Shown piece after piece: positions 1 through 18,226 of a stretch of DNA of 64,000 nucleotides (its first letter is position 1; every line of letters starts with the position of its first letter). The stretch covers positions 155,839-219,838 of the forward strand of contig JASANC010002070.1 of the NCBI GenBank assembly GCA_030248135.1. The letters are read 5' to 3'. The stretch comes from Theristus sp. LFF4_11 (Eukaryota > Nematoda > Chromadorea > Monhysterida > Xyalidae). The position numbers and the translations under genes were made by a program. Under the pieces are notes generated by a model, which saw nothing but the letters and a program-made list of their open reading frames with translations, was not told where the DNA came from and made no database searches.

Positions 1-7894
<7,894 letters not shown>

Positions 7895-8715
7895 GTCGAC
7901 CCCCCCCCCAAACGCCAAAACATCGTGCTCAACCCCTGTTCGATCACCGAAGACAAAAAAGTTTATGTATACACAGATAGCTGGTTGAGATTTTTTAGAT
8001 AGATATATCTGAGCCGAATAAACCTCAGTCTAGAAATAAATTCGAAAATGTTTTTTCAGGGGGGCGCCCATAGTTGTTCCCAGGGGTCGAGAGGGGGGAG
8101 GTGTATCTTCCCTAGACCAGATTAACACTGCCCCAATATACCGTAATACCGGAGAATTGTAAGACATCATGGAGTAGGCAAGCCAAAACACAACAGAAGC
8201 AGAAAACACACAATAACGCAAACGAAAAGTTACAATGGAGCAAAACGAAAAACAAAAACGCTAGCAACACATACAAAAAAAATTTAGGGTGTGCAGAAAA
8301 TTTTGGGGGGGGTCTCCGCCAGACAAAATTTCATGGGGGGTGTGGGGGGTGTCGGCCAAATTTTCGAGGGGGGGTCCGATGGGGGTGGGGGGGTGCCCGG
8401 TTTTAGGGGGGTGGCACGGTGCCCCCCCCCCCCCACCCCCCACCCGACGGTCTCTGGTGCTCTGGGGGGGTGTACCCCCCACCCCCCCGCCCACGGTACT
8501 GCTTTAAAGTCTATAATATAAGCTAAATATATGATAACTTGACGTTTCTTCATTGTAATTTCAAAGATTTTGCAGCAAAATTTAGCGTTTTTCCTTCAAA
8601 AATTAAGCGAAAAAATCTCATGGGTGGGGTGGGGGGTCTGCACCCCCCCCAAAAATTTTTCTACAATAGTGCACCCCCATGGCCCACGCCTGGGGGGGTG
8701 TCACTGTACCATGTC
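7895..8715. repeat. Repeats with long G or C runs (start of the cluster)
   Basis: Runs of 7-14 identical G or C alternate with short spacers. A partial copy of the AGATAGATAGCTGG/TAGTTGTTC repeat (about 7969-8090) lies beside G-run blocks at 8305-8510 and 8625-8700. The long reading frames rich in Gly, Pro and Trp on both strands are by-products of the homopolymers. Confidence 0.6.
8412..8502 (+). repeat. G/C-run repeat, family A copy 1
   Basis: A GTGGCACGGT start, a C/G run, then GACGGTCTCTGGTGCTCTGG, another run, and the end GCCCACGGTACTGC. The same order recurs at 9789-9869 (inverted) and 10964-11056 (direct). Confidence 0.65.
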
Positions 8716-8728
8716 CATGACTGACACC

Positions 8729-9708
8729 TAGGGTTGTTTAAAAAAATCGTCATTTTTGTTTTTTTTAAAGAAATTTAAAAAAAAAATTTCAAAAATCAAA
8801 GTTGTGCTAAATCCATTAGGGAGTTCGAAAAACCACATATGATATGCAAGCGCCTCCGGAATGACTCCCGTATGGCGGAACTTTGGAGATTTTGTTTTGG
8901 TGACCTCAATTACCCCTTTTCCAAACCGTTACCATACCTCTTCTAGTGTTTTGATCCCCAAAACGTCACTAATTGTCCCCAGCCCAAGTGAAAATACACA
9001 TACCGGTTTGAAATTCGATCAATTCTGATGATGTGTCGCGACGGCAGGACACGAAACGGCAACCAGACAACGTAACGCTTGCAAACGGAGCAGCTCGGAC
9101 GCTCAAATTTAGATTGCGAGGCGAATTTCGGGTTCTTCAGTTTTCGGTTCTCGTTTTGTGTGTGAATTGAGTTATTTTGGATAGAGTTTGTGCCCTCAAA
9201 ATGTTTTTCAACTTCAGCTTGTTTTAGGGTAAAGACATGGGCAATTCTTGCCCACATCCGGCACCCGATACAAAACAGTGATATAATAGTTGTTTGTTTC
9301 ATTCATTTTTTTGATAATTTTGTCAATTGTCATGTTAATTCTTTATCATTGTGTTTTTGTTGAAGGAGCTGCGCGTTAAATAAAATCTTGAAATCTTGAA
9401 TCTTGAAATCTTGAAATCGTCACCTCATCTGCATCGGAAATGGTAAGCCAACCTTTGGGACGCTCAAAAACTTCATCGCAGATGTTGTTGAAGCTTGAAA
9501 TCAGTCGGTAAAACGGTCCAAAATCGACCGCTAAAGGTTTTACGAGGTAATATCAAAGAAAATTTTTGTTGAACTTTCAAAAAATTGTGCCAAAATTGAG
9601 GTTTTCAGAGCATATTAGAGGAAAATTTTTGAATTTTTTTTAAATCGGCATTTTTGTTTTTTTAATCACTTTTTTTAAACAAATTTTGATTTTTGTTTAA
9701 CAACCCTA
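8729..9708 (-). mobile_element. hAT-like non-autonomous element, copy 1 (980 bp, longest)
   Basis: The ends are TAGGGTTGTTTAAA and TTTAACAACCCTA, an inverted terminal repeat. They are flanked by an 8-bp target duplication, ctgacacc (8721-8728) and ctgacgcc (9709-9716), with one mismatch. An 8-bp duplication and ends of the form (C/T)AGGG are typical of hAT transposons. The interior matches copies 2-4 in inverted orientation relative to copies 2 and 3. It has about 245 bp not seen in them, including a short AATCTTGAA tandem stretch near 9385-9418. I see no intact transposase, so this is a passenger element. The duplication mismatch and divergence suggest an older insertion. Confidence 0.8.
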
Positions 9709-9788
9709 CTGACGCCCCCCCCACTTAATGCATCATTATTAAAACAGGTGCATGCATGTGCAGTGGCGGTGGCCCCTGCCCTTTAACC

Positions 9789-9869
9789 AGTACCGTGGGC
9801 GAGGGGGGTGGGGGGGGTACACCCCCCCAGAGCACCAGAGACCGTCAGGTGGGGGGGGGGGCACCGTGC
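9789..9869 (-). repeat. G/C-run repeat, family A copy 2 (inverted)
   Basis: Reverse complement of 8412-8502: begins CAGTACCGTGGGC, passes through CCAGAGCACCAGAGACCGTC and ends GGGGGCACCGTGC. Confidence 0.65.
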
Positions 9870-9898
9870 TTAGTTGTTCATATATATAGTTTAGGGAC

Positions 9899-10344
9899 CC
9901 ATAGTTGTTCCAGAGCCGAGGGGTTGGGGGGGGCCGATATAGATAGCTGGAGCAAATTTTCTAGATAGATAGATAGCTGGAAAATTTTGGGGGGGGGGCC
10001 ATGTGACTTTGGGGGGGGGGCCGGTCAAAATTTTGAAATTTGATAGATAGATAGCAAAACGCTAAAAAGCTACAAAAACAGCAAAATAATGCCAAAAATA
10101 CACTAAAAATCAAGTATAAACGCGTATTTTACCTAAAATTAGCGAAATTTTTAAGAATTACGAGCAAAAATGGTCAATTTTGGTCAAAAATTGACTCATT
10201 TTATGTCTTCGAAGACAAAAATTTTCAGATAGATAGCTGGCTGAGAAAATTTTTTGATAGATAATAGCTGAGCCGAAAAAACCTGTTTGATAGAGATAGA
10301 TTCGAAAATTTTTTGGGGGGGGGCCGGCCCTAGAACAACTATGG
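9899..10344 (+). repeat. AGATAGATAGCTGG / TAGTTGTTC repeat, family B copy 1
   Basis: About 446 bp that begins CATAGTTGTTC and ends GAACAACTATGG, giving short inverted ends. Inside, G runs separate blocks of GATAGATAGCTGG and a conserved AT-rich core containing the palindrome TGTCTTCGAAGACA. The same order of blocks recurs at 10487-10953 and, inverted, at 38080-38512. No coding capacity. Confidence 0.7.
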
Positions 10345-10486
10345 GTGGACGGACCCCCCACACAGTACCGTGGGCCCAAAACAATTTTCGAAGGGGGGTA
10401 TGGTGCCGTGGGGGGGGGGGGGGTGTCGGCCAAATTTTCGAGGGGGGGGTCCGATGGGGGGGTGCCCGGTTTTAGGGGGGGTGGGG

Positions 10487-10953
10487 CATAGTTGTTCCAG
10501 AGCCGAGGGGTTGGGGGGGGGCCGATATAGATAGCTGGAGCAAATTTTCTAGATAGATAGATAGCTGGAAAATTTTGGGGGGGCCGCGGGGGGGGCCATG
10601 TGACTTTGGGGGGGCCGGTCAAAATTTTGAAATTTGATAGATAGATAGCTAAAACGCTAAAAAGCTATAAAAACAGCAAAATAAAGCAAAAATAAACTAA
10701 AAATCAAGTATAAACGCATATTTTACCTAAAATTAGCGAAATTTTCAAGAATTACGAGCAAAAATGGTCAATTCTGGTCAAAAATTGACTCATTTTATGT
10801 CTTCGAAGACAAAAATTTTCAGATAGATAGCTGGCTGAGAAATTTTTTTAGATAGATAATAGCTGAGCCGAAAAAACCTGTTTGATAGACATAGATTCGA
10901 AATTTTTTTGGGGGGGCCGGCCCCCCCCAGGCCCCCCCCTAGAACAACTATGG
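10487..10953 (+). repeat. Family B repeat, copy 2
   Basis: Direct repeat of 9899-10344 with the same CATAGTTGTTC start and GAACAACTATGG end and only scattered differences, mostly in G-run length. It lies about 140 bp downstream of copy 1 in the same orientation, so a tandem duplication or two insertions are possible. Confidence 0.7.
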
Positions 10954-10963
10954 GTTCTAGGGG

Positions 10964-11056
10964 GTGGCACGGTGCCCCCCCACCCCCCCACCCGACGGTC
11001 TCTGGTGCTCTGGGGGGGGTGTACCCCCCACCCCCCTCGCCTCGCCCACGGTACTG
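10964..11056 (+). repeat. G/C-run repeat, family A copy 3
   Basis: Same block order as 8412-8502, ending GCCCACGGTACTGCC. A related CCCACGGTAC end is seen at 11190-11198, where hAT copy 2 is inserted. Confidence 0.65.
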
Positions 11057-11198
11057 CCCCCACAGAAAAATTTGAAAAAATGCACCCGGGGGTCCCACGT
11101 TACCACAGGTTGGACCCCCCCCCCTCACTTTTTGGTCGGCACCCCCCCCCCCCACGGCACCATACCCCCCTTCGAAAATTGTTTTGGGCCCACGGTAC

Positions 11199-11931
11199 TA
11201 GGGATGTTAAACAAAAATGAAAATTTTTTTTTTTTAAAAAAAAGTGATTAAAAAAAAAACAAAAATGCCGATTTTTTTTTTTAAAAAAAAATTCGAAAAA
11301 TTTTCTTCTAATATGCTCTGAAAACCTCAATTTTGGCACAATTTTTCGAAAGTTCAACAAAAATTTTCTTTGATTATACCTCGTAAAACCTTTAGCAGTC
11401 GATTTTGGGCCGTTTTACCGACTGATTTTAGGCTTCGACAACATCTGCGATGAAATTTTTGAGCGTCCCAAAGCTTAGCCTACCATTTCCGATGCAGATA
11501 AGGTGACGATTCGCCTCGCAGAGCGTCCGATTGTGCTCGCTGCTCCGTTTGCAAGCGCTACGTTGTCTGGTTGCTGCTTCGTGTCGTGTCGTCGCGACAC
11601 CATCAGAAGAATTGATCGAATTTCAAGGCGGTATGTTTGTCTTCACTTTAGCATTAGCTTAGCTGGGGACAATTAGTGACGTTTTGGAGGTCAAAACACA
11701 AGAAGAGGCATGGTGACGGTTTGGAAAAGGGGTAATTGAGGTCACCAAAACAAAATCTGCAAAGTTCCGCCATACGGGAGTCATTCGGGAGGCGCTTGCA
11801 TATCATATGTGGTTCTTCGGACTCCCTGATTGATTTAGCACAACTTTGATTTTTGAAATTTTTTTTTTTAAAAAAAATTTTTTTTTTTAAAAAAACAAAA
11901 ATGACGATTTTTGTTTTTTTTAACAACCCTA
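11199..11931 (+). mobile_element. hAT-like non-autonomous element, copy 2
   Basis: 733 bp with ends TAGGGATGTTAAAC and TTTAACAACCCTA. It is flanked by a perfect 8-bp duplication, cacggtac, at 11191-11198 and 11932-11939. It is nearly identical to copy 3, which implies recent activity. The subterminal regions are poly-A/T palindromes, and the core contains GGCTTCGACAACATCTGCGA and CGTTGTCTGGTTGCTGCTTC. No transposase frame is intact. Confidence 0.9.
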
Positions 11932-12002
11932 CACGGTACTGCCTTTAACAGAGGAAAGAAAAAAATGCAAAAACTAAATTGATCATTTTCACCTTATCAA
12001 AA

Positions 12003-12054
12003 AGGCTTCGCTTAGGATCAGGATTAGGTTTAGGATTAGGATTTAGGAACCTAC
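12003..12054 (+). repeat. TTAGG-type degenerate tandem tract
   Basis: Contains GGCTTCGCTTAGGATCAGG followed by several TTAGGTT/TTAGGAT units. It resembles tracts at 23557-23697, 41450-41475 and 60616-60750. It could be eroded interstitial telomere-like DNA or part of a dispersed repeat. Confidence 0.45.
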
Positions 12055-12191
12055 AACGACTTATTGCAAGCAACCTCTGATCAGAAATCAAAAAAATCAC
12101 TTTTAAGTTTGTATACAAATAAAAAAATTTTGGCACCCCCCCACGTGACGACACCCCCCCCCCTCGAAAATTTGCTTTCGCCTTCGGTACT

Positions 12192-12389
12192 GATTACGAG
12201 CAAAAATGGTCAATTTTGGTCAAAAATTGACTTATTTTATGTCTTCGAAGACAAAAATTTTCAGATAGATAGTTGGCTGAAATTTTTTTTCAGATAGATA
12301 ATAGCTGAGCCAAAAAAACCTGTTTGATAGAGATAGATTCGAAAATTTTTTGGGGGGGGCGGCCCCCAGCCCCCCCCAGAACAACTATG
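12192..12389 (+). repeat. Family B repeat, copy 3 (3' part only)
   Basis: Matches the last 200 bp of 9899-10344, from ATTACGAGCAAAAATGGTC through TGTCTTCGAAGACA to GAACAACTATG. The 5' half is missing. Confidence 0.65.
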
Positions 12390-12447
12390 ATCCGAACTCT
12401 AGGTACTGTTCGTTCCCAGTTTCCTGTGGACGAGCGAGCGTCGCCTC

Positions 12448-13186
12448 TAGGGTTGTTAAACAAAAATGAAAATTTTTTTTTTTAAAAAAAAAAGTGATTA
12501 AAAAAAAACAAAAATGCCGATTTTTTTTTAAAAAAAAAAAATTCGAAAAATTTTCCTCTAATATGCTCTGAAAACCTCAATTTTGGCACAATTTTTCGAA
12601 AGTTCAACAAAAATTTTCTTTGATTATACCTCGTAAAACCTTTAGCAGTCGATTTTGGGCCGTTTTACCGACTGATTTTAGGCTTCGACAACATCTGCGA
12701 TGAAGTTTTTGAGCGTCCCAAAGCTTAGCCTACCATTTCCGATGCAGATAAGGTGACGATTCGCCTCGCAGAGCGTCCGATTGTGCTCGCTGCTCCGTTT
12801 GCAAGCGCTACGTTGTCTGGTTGCTGCTTCGTGTCGTGTCGTCGCGACACCATCAGAAGAATTGATCGAATTTCAAGGCGGTATGTTTGTCTTCACTTTA
12901 GCATTAGCTTAGCTGGGGACAATTAGTGACGTTTTGGAGGTCAAAACACAAGAAGAGGCATGGTGACGGTTTGGAAAAGGGGTAATTGAGGTCACCAAAA
13001 CAAAATCTGCAAAGTTCCGCCATACGGGAGTCATTCGGGAGGCGCTTGCATATCATATGTGGTTCTTCAGACTCCCTGATTGATTTAGCACAACTTTGAT
13101 TTTTGAAATTTTTTTTTTAAAAAAAAAAATTTTTTTTTTAAAAAAAAAAACAAAAATGACGATTTTTGTTTTTTTTAACAACCCTA
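12448..13186 (+). mobile_element. hAT-like non-autonomous element, copy 3, just upstream of the MFSD14-like gene
   Basis: 739 bp with ends TAGGGTTGTTAAAC and TTTAACAACCCTA and a perfect 8-bp target duplication, gtcgcctc, at 12440-12447 and 13187-13194. It differs from copy 2 at only a few positions outside the homopolymer runs. It ends 31 bp before the duplication-to-ATG region of the MFSD14-like gene (ATG at 13226), so it sits in that gene's 5' leader or core promoter. Confidence 0.92.
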
Positions 13187-13225
13187 GTCGCCTCCCGGTG
13201 AGTGACCGAACCGAACTCATCATCA

Positions 13226-16200
13226 ATGGTAGAGCTGTGTCCGGCTGGAGCAGCACTGACGACGACGGCGACAACGACGGATCAGCTGGACAACGGCACC
13301 GGCGGCCGGCAACGAAAAGAAAGCGACGACGTCGACGCTGACGGTAGCAGTGACGACAAAAACGAACTTTATTACGAGTGCTGCACATCGTCAGCAGAGG
13401 AGCGGAGTTACATGCGCCATTCGTTGCTTGAGTCTGCACTTTCGCCGCGTCGACACGATTCGAATTCACATTCGTCCGCAGACACACCAGAGCAGAGCTC
13501 AGAAAAGCACGGCTGTGCTCCATTGCGCACCAGTCCAGCAATGATCAGAGCCAGCAAGAAGTCACTGTACGCGGTCATATTCAACAAACGACGCGCGGGC
13601 ATTGTCAAAGACGGCGTAACCGTGAGCAAACACAGCTTTGTGTCGTGTCGTGAACGTTTCTTTGTCAACGGATATGAAAAAATTGTGTTTCTTACAGCCG
13701 ATGGGTATCGGTGACGCGAGTCTCTACCATGCACTGATCGTCATTTTCCTTGAGTTCTTTGCCTGGGGCTTGCTGACGGTGCCCGTGATTAATGTCAGTG
13801 TGGCATCTTTGTCGTTTGACTTGCAGTCTGATCTTGATGGAGTTTGTTTGTAGTGTTTTGCAAATGTGCTATGTTCATGACTTTGACTTTTCAATTTCAG
13901 ACACTTGCTGTCACCTTTCCCGCCAATAAGTTTTTGATGAATGGTCTTATCCTTGGAATAAAGGTGAGCTCGTCTTACTCCACTGTTGGTTGCATTCATC
14001 AAGAAAAGCAGGTTTTTGACAAGCACTCCCGAACGAACGGGTCGAAAACAAACACGAGCGGGTTTGTGGTTTTTGTGTATACAGTGGCGGCCAAAAGTTT
14101 GGAAACCCCTGCAAGCGCTGTATATCGCGCATTTTTGCGTTATTACTCTGCACAAAAGGAAATATTTTTGATTTTTGGAACAAGATAACTGTTGCGTTCA
14201 CAAAAACAAAGCTCGCATGTGTTGTGGAGAAACGCACAATAAAAGCACGCATATACCACAGTACACACGCGCGCGCATGGGGGTTTCCAAACTTTTGGCC
14301 GCCACTGTATTTGCGACAGTTCTCACCTGCTACTTGTGTGATGTGATCAAGTATTTCTGTACTCGAGGCTTGGTAAGCCTTAGGGCACATGCAAAACTTA
14401 ATGCAACAAAAGTCTGTAGGTCACCCAAGGCTTCGCACCTTTATTGGAAGCTGTCCAATTCTCGGTTATCAATTTCTGAGCCACTCATTTTGCAGTGAGC
14501 CATTTCTTTTGCGTTGGGGTGAAGCATCTTATTTTTATCAGGCCGTCTATTTTTTCTCAGGCCACGTAAAGGCACATAAGGGGGCACCGGGGGCCTGCTG
14601 TCTGCTCTTACCAGGCGAAACCGCAAGAAACAGTGCTTGCACCAGTAGTAATTGTTTATAAGTAAAGTAGACTCACAGTTGTAAATAGCGCCAGACGCGT
14701 GAGGTGACCGCCCGTTCGTTTGCACGCGTGGTTTTTTTCGACCCGCGCATGTTTACGAGCGCTTTTCAAATATCTACTATTCTTCATGAATGCTCCATGA
14801 ATGAATGAAAGACTTTCTTGACACGAAGTTAATTGCTTCTTTTCGCAGGGTATATTGTCGTTTCTCAGTGCACCGCTGATCGGAGCGCTGTCCGACATTT
14901 GGGGACGAAAATCATTTTTATTCGTGACGGTGCTGTGCACGTGCATGCCGATTCCATGGCTGCGAATCAGTCCGTGGTATGCTTTCTGTGGCATTTGAAA
15001 TGCTCGGTTCTGTTTTATTTGTTCTACTCAAAGCCAACATTTCCAGGTGGTATTTTGCGCTGTTCAGCATGAGCGGCATATTCTCAGTGACGTTCTCTGT
15101 TGTGCTCGCCTATGTGGCTGACATCACCGAGAAGGAGGATCGCAGCGCTGCTTACGGCTTGGTGAGCTCGTTTTTAGCGTTGAATCACTTGACATTCTGT
15201 GCATTGAATCGGCGGTGGCACTGGCTGATTAGCTGGTAACAGCAAAACTCGCGTTATGTTGCTGCGAATAATGTCTGTTTTTTTCGGTTTTGGCAGACAT
15301 GGAAAGCAAAATAGCTTCATGTGTGATTTACGGCAGGTCACATTTGCCGTGTGTGTCTTGATCGGCGACTCGGGTCGCTTTAGCAAAGGTGAATATGGCT
15401 GCGTCATGCATGAAACTGATTTCCCTAATTTTTTTCGCATGCGTGCGTTTAGTCGCAGAACTAGGAGAAAATATTATAATATCTAGATAGCACGATAATA
15501 GATTGCTTGCCGATGCGTGGCATGATGCAGCCAATCAACGTCACACCAGTTTCGCAGGCTTCCATTCGCAGGTGTCGGCGACATTTGCGGCGAGCCTCGT
15601 GACGTCGCCAGCATTGGGCGCGTGGCTGAGTGAGGCGTACTCCGATGACGCCGTGGTGGCGCTGGCCACCGCCGTTGCCGTCCTCGACATTCTCATCATC
15701 ATGGTCGCGGTGCCCGAGAGTCTGCCGCCGAAACTGCGCCATTCGTGGCATCGTGTTTCGTGGGAGTCGGCTGATCCGTTTCAGGTTCACGTTGTCATTG
15801 CTTCATTGGGTGTTTTGTTTTTTTATTTGTATCTCGTTTCTGATTGGTTGTTTTCGGATACCGCTTTTTAATCGGTGTCTGCTTATGGTGCTTATTCAAG
15901 TTTCGTTTTCAGTCGCTGCGACTGGCCGGTGAAAATCGCAGCGTCGTTCTGCTTTGTTTGGTGGTGTTCCTTTCGTATCTGCCAGAAGCCGGCCAATTTT
16001 CGTGCTTTTTCGTGTATTTGAAACTGGTGAGAAGATACAAACTTGCGGCTGCTTGTCTTGATTATTGATACCGGTTATGCCGGTTACTGATACGTATGAG
16101 TACTGAACACTAACGGCAATGCACTGTGCAGGTGATCGGTTTCTCACCGGAGGCAGTGGCCGCATTTATCGGCATACTCGGCATTCTGTCCGTGTTCTCG

Positions 16201-18226
16201 CAAACGGGCGTCTTGCTGGTGCTGACGCGAAACGTTGGCGCCAAATACACCATTCAACTTGGTCTGCTGTTTCAGTTTGTGCAGCTGCTCTGGTACGCGT
16301 TTGGATCACGCTATTGGTGTGTCACGTCACGTGCGCTGAATCTTATTGTCGTCGCTCTAGATTTTATAAAATTACATCGCTTTCTTGTTGTAACCTGCGG
16401 CCGGTTTATTATAGAATTGTACAATGCGCAGTTTTTTTTTGCCATTTCATTTCGCTCCGGGCAGTAGTTGTTGCTGTTTTTGAAGTTGTGCTGTCTGCAT
16501 AATCGGCAAGGCGGATCGTTCTGTGATCTGTATACATGTGTATTCTGGTTCATTGCGTACTTTTTTCGCAATTCAAACATCTGCATAGATACATGCAGAC
16601 AACAAGCAATACTATCGAAAACCCACTGGAGCTGTAAGTTCTGTCGAGTAGATATGTTTGAAAGGCTAGATACTGGCTTCGAAAAGGGAACAGCGTATTC
16701 TGTTTTCATCTGTGCAGGATCATGTGGGCAGCGGGCGTGTTCGCGGCGCTGTCACAGTTGACGTATCCCGCAATCAGTGCTTTCGTCTCTGTCCACTCCG
16801 ACCGTGATAAACAGGGTTCGTGCACAACAACCTATAAAAATGAACAAGTGCAATTGTGAAAACATGTTCATGAAGCGGTTCTGTACCTGCGTTCACCCAC
16901 TTTTTCGATGTTTTTGGAATGTTTTTTTCCACGACGTGTGAACGGTAGGATGTCCCTGTGAAACATGAAAAACCCAGTGCTCTGGAACATCGAAAAATCT
17001 GCGCACCGCTGCGGAATTTCGTTCAGCTATTACGCCGATTGATGTCACGTGTGCATGTGTCTGTTTTTCATAACAGGCGCAGTGCAGGGTCTGATCACGG
17101 GCATCCGCGGCCTCTGCCAAGGCCTCGGTCCAGCGCTGTTCGGCTTCGTGTTCTATTTGTTCCACGTTGATCTCGACCTCGACGGCGACGGCACCGGTCA
17201 CGTTGGCGTCGGCGTCTTCCCGGCGCCGCATCCCAGACGCATCCTGGTGCCGGTCGCCACCGCACCGCCGAACGCCAATGCGAGCGCAATTGTCGGCGCC
17301 TTCAGCGATCTCTCGTTCATCAGTTTGGTGCGTTTTGTGCGCCTGAGCAGCGGCTGTTTTTGTGGTCGCTTTGATTGCGTGCTTAGGCCGTCGCGTCAGT
17401 TGGAGGAGAATTGGAATTTTCATTGGAAGGAAGGCCAAGAGAGCAGAAGATTGTGTGACTGGCTCCAATGACAACACAAAGTCGAATGCCGAGATGCCAA
17501 ATGTCCATGTCAAGATGTCCCAGACAAACACATGCACACCAATATTCTTTTTGTGGCGAGGCGAAAGAATTTTTGAAAAACTAGTGGCACGATCAGCTCA
17601 GCCTCCCGATCATGCTAAATCACCGTTGGGTTTTTAAAAAAACAGGTGACAGAATTGCTAGAAATTGATCCAAATAAAATAAGAACGAAACCAGTGACGT
17701 GTACCAAATCACTGTGAACGTATGTATAATATAAGCAACTGTGTCAGTCGCACTCATTTCTCTCCATCAACTGACGTGTGCACCTTCCACTTACGTATTC
17801 TTATGACAGCGTCTGATTCCGGGTCCACCATTTCTGCTCGGAGCGGCGATGGTTGCACTGGCGCTGTTTGCGAACTCCTTCCTGCCGACGAAGCATATGT
17901 CGCGTCTCTTCCAACGCCGCACGTCGCCGTCGTTCGGCGGTGCTGAGCGCAACAGTTACACCAACAGCGCCAGTGAGCGCTCGCGCTCCGAATCACCGTC
18001 CGAAAGTGGCCTGTTGCTCGGCGACACTGACGCTGCCGCTGGCCAATCAGCGGCCGATCTGGTGGTCACCCTGTCGGCGGGTGCCACGTTGCGACAGACG
18101 GACACACGCGCGTTGGCGAACAGTGCTGCTGGTGTGCTTGGTGATTCCAGTCAACCGAATCACACGCACCGAACAGACGCCACCAATGTGCTCGAGCGAC
18201 ATCGCATCTCCAGTGGATCGCTATGA
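13226..18226 (+). CDS. MFSD14/HIAT1-like major facilitator transporter (complete)
   Basis: A 12-TM major-facilitator protein of the HIAT1 (MFSD14A/B, TetA-like) family, presumed solute carrier of unknown substrate. Exons: 13226-13621, 13698-13793, 13901-13963, 14849-14976, 15047-15161, 15572-15784, 15913-16026, 16132-16316, 16718-16815, 17077-17327, 17810-18226. All phases agree and give 691 residues. Conserved blocks seen in order: SLYHALIVIFLEFFAWGLL (TM1, about 141-159), FLMNGLILGIKG, LSFLSAPLIGALSDIWGRKS with the DxxGRK loop motif (about 201-206), SVVLAYVADITEKEDRSAAY, TFAASLVTSPALGAW, VAVPESLP, FLSYLPEAGQFSCFF, FSPEAVAAFIGILGILS, LITGIRGLCQGLGPALFGF and RLIPGPPFLLGA. Human MFSD14 is about 490 residues. 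The extra length is an acidic, low-complexity N-terminus of about 110 residues and a Ser-rich tail after TM12. The frame is open 5' of ATG 13226; ATG 13541 is an alternative start that would give a more usual N-terminus. An ATTAAA at 18520 may be the poly(A) signal. Confidence 0.95.
14082..14307. mobile_element. Tc1/mariner-type MITE in intron 3 of the MFSD14-like gene
   Basis: 226 bp with perfect 28-bp inverted ends starting CAGTGGCGGCCAAAAGTTTG, flanked by TA on both sides (14080-14081 and 14308-14309). The TA target and a CAGTG...CCAAAAGT end are typical of Tc1/mariner elements. It is too short to code a transposase. It sits in the long third intron, away from both splice sites. Confidence 0.88.

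Noticed and set aside
8261..8553. Long Gly/Pro/Trp-rich reading frames on both strands in the G/C-run repeats (also 9756-9968, 10158-10622, 10790-11251)
   Set aside because: They come from homopolymer runs in repeats, overlap on both strands and match no protein family.
15903..16165. Minus-strand frames antisense to MFSD14 exons
   Set aside because: Shadows of the GC-rich coding exons; the plus-strand exons align with the transporter family throughout.
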